Positions 1-5,620 of a stretch of DNA of 8,008 nucleotides are shown piece by piece. The DNA is from Dehalococcoidia bacterium (GTDB lineage: Bacteria > Chloroflexota > Dehalococcoidia > Lucifugimonadales > JAGWBF01), in the NCBI GenBank assembly GCA_021296015.1, contig JAGWBG010000051.1, forward strand, positions 1 to 8,008, read 5' to 3'. The notes beneath the pieces were generated by a model. That model saw only the letters and a list, made by a program, of their open reading frames with translations. It ran no database searches and was not told the origin of the DNA. Made by a program: the position numbers and the translations under genes. Each line of letters begins with the position of its first letter. Position 1 is the first letter of the stretch.

Positions 1-654
1 GCCACCAGGTACTACTTCCACAGTCAGGGGAGGGCAAACTCCGCCAATGGCAACGGTAGCCTGAGCACCCAGCCCCCCGGAGAAGAAGCGCCGGACGCAT
101 TCCTCTACAATCCTTCGGACCCGGTCCCTACCAGGGGCGGCTCGCTCTGCTGCAACCCTTACTTCATGGCGAATGGGGCCTTCGAGCAGGGTGAGATAGA
201 ATTGAGGGAGGACGTACTGGTGTACTCGACTCCGCCACTGGAGCGGGAAGTTGAGGTTACCGGGCCGATTACGGTGACCCTATGGGCTACCACTTCGGCA
301 ACCGACACCGACTTCACGGCAAAGCTGGTGGATGTATGTGACCATGGATGTGCCCGCAACCTGACCGACGGCATCATCAGAGCGCGCTACAGAGAATCAG
401 CATCCAGCCCAAGTCCGGTGGAACCGGGCAGAGTGCACGAGTACACTATAGACCTGTGGGCCACCAGCAATGTCTTCAAGAAGGGCCACAGGATAAGGGT
501 AGAGGTGTCCAGCAGCAACTTCCCCCGCTTCGACCGAAATCCCAACACGGGCAAGCTAATAGCGGAGGAAGGAGAGATGAAACCCGCCTTGCAGACGATT
601 TTGCACGACTCTCAGCATCCGTCTCATGTAACGCTGCCAATAGTGGCCAGATAG
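1..654 (+). CDS. CocE/NonD family hydrolase, C-terminal part (5' truncated)
   Basis: The frame is open from the first base and ends at TAG 652-654, giving 217 residues. The ATG at 166 is only an internal Met, because the frame continues upstream with family-typical sequence (HSQGRANS near residue 7, DPVPTRGGSLC near residues 41-51). The fragment matches the C-terminal jelly-roll domain of the CocE/X-Pro dipeptidyl-peptidase family: YSTPPLEREVEVTGP, DTDFTAKLVDV (residues 102-112), NLTDGIIRARYR, and a terminal HPSHVTLPIV. In cocaine esterase the third domain is about this size, so the catalytic Ser-Asp-His residues of the alpha/beta-hydrolase domain would lie off the left edge. The family hydrolyses esters or amides such as acyl-ester drugs, cephalosporin esters or X-Pro peptides. 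The substrate cannot be told from this part. No signs of decay are visible. It is followed by a 117-nt gap and a new promoter, so it probably belongs to a different transcription unit. Confidence 0.88.
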   Translation, partial: ATRYYFHSQGRANSANGNGSLSTQPPGEEAPDAFLYNPSDPVPTRGGSLCCNPYFMANGAFEQGEIELREDVLVYSTPPLEREVEVTGPITVTLWATTSATDTDFTAKLVDVCDHGCARNLTDGIIRARYRESASSPSPVEPGRVHEYTIDLWATSNVFKKGHRIRVEVSSSNFPRFDRNPNTGKLIAEEGEMKPALQTILHDSQHPSHVTLPIVAR

Positions 655-721
655 CGCGGCAGGCGGAGGTCATCGTAGGCACGGCTAAGCCAAGCTCGCA
701 CCACCCCTTCTCGTAACGCCT

Positions 722-750
722 TTGACTTTTGCAAACTGCGTATGTAAAAT
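722..750 (+). promoter_or_regulatory. Sigma70-type promoter for the DsbA-like gene and probably the downstream operon
   Basis: A -35 box TTGACT (722-727) and a -10 box TAAAAT (745-750) are separated by exactly 17 nt, in the only sizeable intergenic gap of the window. Initiation about 7 nt downstream (near 757) would leave a leader of only about 15 nt that still contains the AGGAGGT at 759-765. This is a match by eye to the housekeeping consensus; no start site has been measured. Confidence 0.6.
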
Positions 751-758
751 CCTGGAAG

Positions 759-765
759 AGGAGGT
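759..765 (+). promoter_or_regulatory. Perfect Shine-Dalgarno sequence fixing the ATG at 772
   Basis: AGGAGGT is a full complement to the 16S 3' end and lies 6 nt before ATG 772. It decides the start of the DsbA-like gene upstream of the in-frame TGA. The internal ATG at 835 has no purine-rich sequence ahead of it (CAACGCAGCC). Confidence 0.85.
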
Positions 766-771
766 GGAACT

Positions 772-1398
772 ATGGAGCCAGTGAAAGTTACCGCGTATTA
801 CGACTTCCGTTGACCCTACGTATACAACGCAGCCATGTGGCTTGCGAAGGTTAGGGAGTCCTACGGGGACAACCTCCAGATAGCCTGGAGACCTTTCTTC
901 CTATCGCAGATGAACAACAAAGAGGGGTCTGAGTGGAAGGCATGGGAGCAGGAGGAGACTCCCACGTTGGGCCTTCTCGCCCTGAGGGCAGGAGAGGCGG
1001 CCCGCAGGCAGGGCACCAAGGCTTTCGAGACCTTTCAGCTGTCCCTCTTGAAGGCGCGCCACGAGGACCGCAAGGACCTGTCCGATGAGAACGTAATTAT
1101 GGAGTCGGCACAAGCAAGCGGCCTGGACATGGCCCGGTTCCGTGAGGACCTGGCTGATAAGAGCATTATAAAAGACCTGGGAGAGAGTCACACCCATTCG
1201 GTAGAGGAATACGGCGTTTTCGGAGTGCCAACTTTCATCTTCCCCAACGGCACCTCGGCTTTCGTCAAGACATACAACCCACCTGAAGAAGAAGCCGTAG
1301 AGATGTTCGAGTCAATCATCAACGTCATGGGGAAGTGGAACCACATCGGCGAGGTAAAACGGCCGCAACCACCCTGGCCCAAGGGAGTATTCTCCTAA
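772..1398 (+). CDS. DsbA-family thioredoxin-fold oxidoreductase with in-frame UGA at the active-site position (candidate selenoprotein)
   Basis: Starting at ATG 772, the frame reads 13 codons (MEPVKVTAYYDFR), then TGA at 811-813, then PYVYNAAMWLAKV and on to TAA 1396-1398, giving 208 residues if TGA is decoded. The fold is the DsbA/FrnE/2-hydroxychromene-2-carboxylate isomerase type: a beta strand ending in DFR-x-PY, a WRPFFL strand near residues 39-44, a helical insertion, and the cis-Pro loop GVFGVPTFIF (V152-P153). In DsbA-like enzymes the residue before PY or PW is the nucleophilic Cys, and it is Ser in HCCA isomerases. Here TGA occupies that position. The second CxxC residue is Val17, so the site would be monothiol-like, and the protein contains no Cys. 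The 195 codons after TGA show no frameshift or further stop, and length and motifs are family-normal. A function as a selenocysteine-dependent thiol/peroxide oxidoreductase is inference. The alternatives are a fresh nonsense mutation or a sequencing error (TGC or TGT read as TGA). The rnc start follows 10 nt later. Confidence 0.8.
811..813 (+). other. In-frame UGA codon, putative selenocysteine insertion site (codon 14)
   Basis: The TGA replaces the expected Cys codon of the D-F-x-C-P-Y active-site motif, differing from TGC or TGT by one base. It is followed by C, a context in which UGA termination is known to be inefficient. The other five reading frames in the window, about 2,390 codons, contain no internal TGA. 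Decoding as Sec is inferred from position and downstream structure. Confidence 0.6.
814..856 (+). promoter_or_regulatory. Candidate bacterial SECIS-like stem-loop after the UGA
   Basis: The base directly after the UGA starts a possible lower stem, CCCUA (814-818) with UAGGG (852-856). After an internal loop comes an upper stem, CGCAGCC (828-834) with GGCUUGCG (839-846), which has 7 pairs and one bulged U (842). The apical loop is AUGU (835-838) and begins 22 nt after the UGA, inside the 16-37 nt range reported for bacterial SECIS elements. The bulged U and small loop recall the E. coli fdhF element. However, the loop G is third rather than among the first two bases, and the bulge is on the 3' arm. 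The element lies within coding sequence, as bacterial SECIS do. No folding calculation was run. Confidence 0.45.
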
Positions 1399-1408
1399 AG
1401 GCGGACCC

Positions 1409-2113
1409 GTGAATCCGAGCGCGCTAGAGCTTAAAATAAGGCTCCGCTTCAAGAATAGAAGGTTGCTGGAACAGGCGCTCGCCCACCCCTCATATCTCAA
1501 TGAGCTTCAGGACGACCCGGGGCCCGAAGAGTCCTACGAGCGTCTTGAATTCCTCGGCGACTCCGTACTGGGTCTGGTCATAACCCTGGAGCTTTATAAA
1601 CGACATTCCGACCTTACGGAAGGAGACCTGACCAAGCTCAGGGCTTCTCTGGTCAGGAGCAGGACTTTGGCCGGCGTGGCCCGAAGGCTAGAGTTGGGAC
1701 AGCACCTCAACCTTGGAAAGGGCGAAGAGTCCACAGGCGGACGTGACAGGGACTCGAACCTCGCGGACGCTTTCGAGGCACTGACAGGGGCCAATTTCCT
1801 GGACAAAGGTTTTGATGCAGCTACGCAATTTGTCCTGGGGACAATGCGAGAAGAGATTGAATCCATCATGGATGATGGCGTCCCGGAAGACCCCAAGTCC
1901 CGTCTCCAGGAACTAATACAGAGAACGGGGGGACCGACACCTTCCTACCGGCTAGTCAAATCCGGTGGGCCCGACCACCACAAGAGCTTCAGCGTGGAGG
2001 TCGTCATGGACGGTCGAGTTATCGGCACGGGTCATGGGAAGCGGAAACTCGATGCCGAGAAGCAGGCAGCCAGTGAGGCTTTAGGCCACCTGGAAAGCTC
2101 CGCCGGGGTGTAG
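1409..2113 (+). CDS. rnc: Ribonuclease III
   Basis: This gene encodes the double-strand-specific endoribonuclease that processes rRNA precursors and structured mRNAs in the cytoplasm, acting as a Mg-dependent dimer. The 234 residues begin at GTG 1409, with AAAGG (1397-1401) overlapping the stop of the preceding gene as ribosome binding site, which suggests translational coupling. The catalytic domain carries the signature ERLEFLGDSVLG (E44, E47 and D51, equivalent to E. coli E38, E41 and D45) and the second acidic pair D120 and E123 in LADAFEALTG, so the active site is complete. A double-stranded RNA-binding domain spans about residues 162-230, ending in the GKRKLDAEKQAASEAL helix. The length is normal for the family. 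One mild oddity is TGANFLD where most relatives have IGAIYLD, next to the metal-binding Glu. rnc next to ftsY is common in bacteria, often with smc between them; smc is absent here. Confidence 0.96.
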   Translation: MNPSALELKIRLRFKNRRLLEQALAHPSYLNELQDDPGPEESYERLEFLGDSVLGLVITLELYKRHSDLTEGDLTKLRASLVRSRTLAGVARRLELGQHLNLGKGEESTGGRDRDSNLADAFEALTGANFLDKGFDAATQFVLGTMREEIESIMDDGVPEDPKSRLQELIQRTGGPTPSYRLVKSGGPDHHKSFSVEVVMDGRVIGTGHGKRKLDAEKQAASEALGHLESSAGV

Positions 2114-2142
2114 ATGAACCATCATACGAGGTCGGACCGCAC

Positions 2143-3114
2143 ATGTTAGGCCTTCTCAAAAGGAATCGGCAAAAGAATAGGGAGAAGACCCAGGAGGGCG
2201 TGCAGCGCAGCCGGGAAGGTTGGCTCGGCCGCATAGTGGAGGTGCTGCGAACTCCCAGTGTGGATGACAGCATGTGGGACGAGTTGGAGGAGATACTCAT
2301 CACCGCCGACATGGGTGTGGACACGTCCCTGAACATGATAGAGCGGCTGAAGGCCCAGGTCCAGCAGAAGCGGCTAAACCGGCCCCAGGAGATATTCGAC
2401 GCCCTCAAAGAGGAGCTAGTCACCAGCCTGGCGGCTGGGGAGAATGCCGACGTATGGCTGGAAGCCGAGCGAGAGACCCTTCCTTTCGTCATCCTGGTAG
2501 TGGGCGTAAACGGTGCCGGTAAGACCACCAGCATCGCAAAACTGGCCTACCACTTCAATGAGGCCGGCAAAAAGGTCCTGCTGGGGGCCGCGGACACTTT
2601 CCGGGCAGCAGCAATAGACCAACTGCTGGTCTGGGGCCAGAGGGTAGGTGTGGACGTGGTAAGTCATCAGCCCGGCGCAGACCCCGGAGCCGTGGCCTAC
2701 GACGCCATCCAGGCAGGCAAGGCCCGGGGGGCCGACGTGGTGATAATAGACACCGCAGGCCGCCTCCACACCAAGTCCAACCTCATGGAAGAGCTCAGGA
2801 AAGTAAAGAGGGTAATGAGCCACATAGACCCATCTGCCCCCCACCAGGTAATCCTCACCCTGGACGCCACGACGGGCCACAATGGCCTCAGCCAGGCCAG
2901 GACCTTCACTGAAGCGGTAGAATGTACCGGCATCTTTCTGGCCAAGCTGGACGGCACTGCAAGGGGAGGCATCGTAATGGCGATAAAGAGTGAGCTTGAC
3001 CTTCCCATACTCTTCATAGGCACTGGTGAGAATCTTCAGGACATGGCCCCCTTCGACTCCAGAGAATTCGTCGAGGCAATGCTAGAGCCGGTGCCTTCAC
3101 CCAGCCGTGAGTAA
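2143..3114 (+). CDS. ftsY: Signal recognition particle receptor FtsY
   Basis: FtsY is the membrane-associated SRP GTPase that docks ribosome-nascent-chain-SRP complexes at the Sec translocon. The 323 residues begin at ATG 2143, with GAGGT (2128-2132) upstream. The N domain (about 1-110) is a short helical bundle containing WDELEEILITADMGV. The G domain follows with P-loop GVNGAGKT (121-128), DTFRAAA (151-157), DTAGR (203-207), DATTGHN (241-247), AKLD (267-270) as the guanine-specificity motif, and the closing GTGENLQDMAPFD (293-305). It lacks the long acidic A domain of E. coli FtsY, as in many bacteria; a basic N-terminal stretch (KRNRQKNREK) may contact lipid. The guanine motif has Ala in place of the usual Thr, while the essential Lys and Asp are kept. 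The gene sits 29 nt after rnc and 46 nt before genes for large membrane proteins, which would be SRP substrates. Confidence 0.96.
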   Translation: MLGLLKRNRQKNREKTQEGVQRSREGWLGRIVEVLRTPSVDDSMWDELEEILITADMGVDTSLNMIERLKAQVQQKRLNRPQEIFDALKEELVTSLAAGENADVWLEAERETLPFVILVVGVNGAGKTTSIAKLAYHFNEAGKKVLLGAADTFRAAAIDQLLVWGQRVGVDVVSHQPGADPGAVAYDAIQAGKARGADVVIIDTAGRLHTKSNLMEELRKVKRVMSHIDPSAPHQVILTLDATTGHNGLSQARTFTEAVECTGIFLAKLDGTARGGIVMAIKSELDLPILFIGTGENLQDMAPFDSREFVEAMLEPVPSPSRE

Positions 3115-3130
3115 AGGGAGCAGGCTTCTC

Positions 3131-3154
3131 ATACTCCCATACTCCCTAATAGGG
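3131..3154 (+). repeat. Tandem 8-mer and small inverted repeat overlapping the ribosome binding site of the next gene
   Basis: ATACTCCC occurs twice back to back (3131-3138 and 3139-3146). The second copy runs into CCCTA-A-TAGGG (3144-3154), an inverted repeat whose 3' arm contains the AGGG (3151-3154) that serves as Shine-Dalgarno for GTG 3161. An upstream GGGAG (3116-3120) could pair with either CTCCC instead. This could tune translation of the DUF2298 gene, but the stems are short and may be chance. Confidence 0.35.
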
Positions 3155-3160
3155 TAGGCC

Positions 3161-5620
3161 GTGCAGCACGCCCTGATCTGGCTCCTCTCCATTGAAATCC
3201 TCGGGCTAATCGCGCTTCCCCTCGCCTTTAGTCTCTTTCGCAGGCTGCCCGATAGGGGCCTCATCCTATCAAAAATACTGGCGCTCCTCCTCCTTTCCTA
3301 TGTCCTGTGGGTGCTGGGCCTGACCCAACTAATACCCAACTCATTTTACACTGTCGCCGCCATACTGGCCGTTATGGCCCTCATTTCCGCCTTCGTAGTG
3401 CGCCGCAAGTGGCGAGAGATATTGTCCTTTCTGCATAAGGAGAGAGTCGCTCTTCTGACGTCCGAACTCGTCTTTCTCGGAATATACGCCCTCTGGCTCT
3501 TGATAGTGTCCTCCACCCCGGCCATAAACCACACCGAAAAGCTAATGGACTTTGCCTTCCTCAACTCCATTTTGATGAGTACCCATTTCCCGCCTGAAGA
3601 CCCCTGGCTCGCAGGGCACTCCATAAGCTACTACTACTTCGGCCACTTTATGATGGCTTCCCTGACCAAGCTCACGGCAATCCCATCCAACATCTCCTAC
3701 AACCTTTCTATATCCCTCATTCCCGCTCTCGTGGGAGCCGGAGCGTTCAGCCTGATGTATAACCTCATACGGCTGTCCGGCGCGAGGGTAAGGACAGCCA
3801 TACTCTTTGCCCTGGCAGCACCCGTCTTCATTGCCGTCATAGGCAACCTGGAAGGAGTCCTGGAGTTTATACACACCAGGGGGTGGGGCTCCGACGGCTT
3901 CTGGGAATGGGTCTCAATCAAGGGCCTGGATAGCGCCCAGAGCGGAGACCCCAGCCTTTTCCCCGGGGACTACTGGTGGTGGTGGCGTGCTACCAGGGTT
4001 ATTGACACCGTAGTTGATGGCGCTAGCCTTGACAACACCATACCCGAGTTCCCCTTTTTGAGCTTCCTGCTGGGCGACCTTCATGCCCACATGTCCGCCC
4101 TGCCCTTCATTGTGCTTGTTCTGGCCCTATCGCTGAACCTGTTCACCTCCGATGAGAAGCTGGGGCCATCCTGGATTCGCCGGTATCCCTGGGAGGTGCT
4201 CGCTCTAGCCCTGTGTCTGGGGTCGTTGGCCTTTATCAACATCTGGGACTTTCCCGTCTTCGCTGCGCTGTTTGTGGCGCTGGTACTGGTCAAGGGCTAT
4301 GGTGACTGGGGCGGTGGAATCAAGCAGGCATTGCTCCCCTCTCTCTATTTGTTGGTGCCGGTGCTGACGGTGGCCGTGCTGCTATACATACCTTTCTATT
4401 CAGACCTTAGCAGCCAGGCATCCGGGGTCTTGCCGGTCGGCGACGTGAGCACCAGGCCCCTATTCTTCTTCGTGATATGGGGCCTCTTTCTGATCCTGAG
4501 CTGGACCTTCCTGTTTAGTCAACTGTGGGCCACGCCAGGGATAACCGGCAGAAATCCGGGGACCATGGCTGCGGTGTTGGTGATAACTCTCATGCCTTTC
4601 TTGCTCTGGGCCGGAATTGAACTGCTGGCCCTGTGGACGGGATGGAGCTTGCTGGTGGACCGTCTCGACGGAAGCACTATAGGGAGCGTAAGTACCGTTG
4701 GGACCAGGTTCGGGATGCTTCTGCCGGGCATGTTTATCGTAGGGGTAGCCCTGTACACCGCCCTCCTCCGGTCAAGGCATGGCAACGAAAGGGCCACGAC
4801 ATTCGCCCTGCTTTCTCTGGCTCTGGCCTTCTATCTTCTGATAGGAGCGGAGCTTTTCCGTCTGGTAGACTTCTTCGGCAACAGGATGAACACGGTCTTC
4901 AAAGTCTACTACCAGTCATGGCTCCTTCTTGCCACAGTTTCGGCCTACGGCCTATACTACCTTTGCTCCAGACCCATGCCATCATTCTTAGGCCCCACCG
5001 AAGTAACCGGCACCCGGATACGGAAGTCGGCATCCATATTGGGGAAGGCCCTTCGCCACGGATGGATAGGTGTGGTGGCGGTCCTCTTCCTGGCCTCCAT
5101 GTACTATCCCGTCGGGGCAGCCCTTGACAAGGCCGAGAGTGCCGATGGCAATACTCTGGACGGCCTGGCCTTCCTGCAAAGGGAGAGCAAGGGTGAATAT
5201 GAGGCTATAGGATGGCTGCGAGACTATGCCCCCTGGGGCCGAATCGTGGAGGCTGTAGGAGACGACTATTCGGAATACGGCCGTATTTCTGCCAGCACGG
5301 GCCTGCCAACTGTGCTGGGCGGGAAGTCCCATGAGCAGCAGTGGCGGGGTTCGACCAGACCGTTCGAGGGCAGGGAGGAGCATGTAGAGCAAATCTACGG
5401 CAGCTCGGACCCCAATCAAGTCATGGCACTCCTGGACACCTACGATATACGATACGTCTACGTGGGGGCCAGGGAGCGCAGCAAGTATGGGGGCGGCCAC
5501 TTTGACAAGTTCTCACACTTCTTGCAGCCCGTATTCCAGGAGGAGGACGTAGTAATATACGAAATGCTGCGAGACGAAAAGGGAGGTCTTTTAGAGGGGG
5601 ACGATGCAGGCACAGAGTAA
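3161..5620 (+). CDS. DUF2298 / Chlor_Arch_YYY family polytopic membrane protein
   Basis: This 819-residue protein starts at GTG 3161 after AGGG (3151-3154), directly with a hydrophobic helix (IWLLSIEILGLIALPLAF), the usual N terminus of the family. It has roughly a dozen or more hydrophobic segments over residues 1-660, followed by a soluble C-terminal domain of about 150 residues. Family marks are the NHTEKLMDFAFLNSI segment (123-137), the tri-tyrosine YYYFGH (157-162) that gives the family its name, GDLHAH (305-310), NRMNTVFK (574-581) and HEQQWRG (724-730). The biochemical function is not established. The layout, with conserved acidic and His residues in loops between many helices, resembles GT-C glycosyltransferases and oligosaccharyltransferases. 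Transfer of lipid-linked sugar at the outer face of the membrane is therefore a reasonable inference. It overlaps the next gene, a GT39-like protein, supporting joint action. No frameshift or internal stop was seen. Confidence 0.88.
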   Translation: MQHALIWLLSIEILGLIALPLAFSLFRRLPDRGLILSKILALLLLSYVLWVLGLTQLIPNSFYTVAAILAVMALISAFVVRRKWREILSFLHKERVALLTSELVFLGIYALWLLIVSSTPAINHTEKLMDFAFLNSILMSTHFPPEDPWLAGHSISYYYFGHFMMASLTKLTAIPSNISYNLSISLIPALVGAGAFSLMYNLIRLSGARVRTAILFALAAPVFIAVIGNLEGVLEFIHTRGWGSDGFWEWVSIKGLDSAQSGDPSLFPGDYWWWWRATRVIDTVVDGASLDNTIPEFPFLSFLLGDLHAHMSALPFIVLVLALSLNLFTSDEKLGPSWIRRYPWEVLALALCLGSLAFINIWDFPVFAALFVALVLVKGYGDWGGGIKQALLPSLYLLVPVLTVAVLLYIPFYSDLSSQASGVLPVGDVSTRPLFFFVIWGLFLILSWTFLFSQLWATPGITGRNPGTMAAVLVITLMPFLLWAGIELLALWTGWSLLVDRLDGSTIGSVSTVGTRFGMLLPGMFIVGVALYTALLRSRHGNERATTFALLSLALAFYLLIGAELFRLVDFFGNRMNTVFKVYYQSWLLLATVSAYGLYYLCSRPMPSFLGPTEVTGTRIRKSASILGKALRHGWIGVVAVLFLASMYYPVGAALDKAESADGNTLDGLAFLQRESKGEYEAIGWLRDYAPWGRIVEAVGDDYSEYGRISASTGLPTVLGGKSHEQQWRGSTRPFEGREEHVEQIYGSSDPNQVMALLDTYDIRYVYVGARERSKYGGGHFDKFSHFLQPVFQEEDVVIYEMLRDEKGGLLEGDDAGTE
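5594..5600 (+). promoter_or_regulatory. Ribosome binding site inside the DUF2298 gene for the overlapping downstream gene
   Basis: GAGGGGG lies 3-6 nt before ATG 5604, within the last codons of the DUF2298 gene, so the downstream start is reached before the upstream stop at 5618-5620. This supports ATG 5604 over the in-frame ATG at 5691, which has a poorer upstream sequence. Confidence 0.6.

Larger units (their letters stand above)
655..771. other. Intergenic region between hydrolase and DsbA-like gene
   Basis: This 117-nt gap holds the promoter at 722-750 and the ribosome binding site at 759-765. No convincing Rho-independent terminator for the upstream hydrolase is visible: the only short inverted repeat, GGCTAAGCC near 684-692, is weak and has no T-run after it. 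Confidence 0.6.

Noticed and set aside
684..692. GGCTAAGCC as a terminator for the CocE-like gene
   Set aside because: The stem is at most 3-4 bp and no T-run follows.
835..1398. DsbA-like gene starting at ATG 835
   Set aside because: There is no ribosome binding site before 835, and that start would remove the first beta strand and active site. ATG 772 has a perfect Shine-Dalgarno and codes for the missing N terminus in the same frame, interrupted only by TGA.
772..1398. Calling the DsbA-like gene a pseudogene
   Set aside because: The only lesion is a single TGA at the redox position; promoter, RBS, downstream frame and family motifs are intact. Kept as an alternative explanation, not as the call.
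2019..2534. 171-codon reverse ORF across the rnc-ftsY junction
   Set aside because: Low-complexity Ser/Arg/Pro-rich product antisense to two well-recognised genes; typical shadow of G+C-rich coding DNA.
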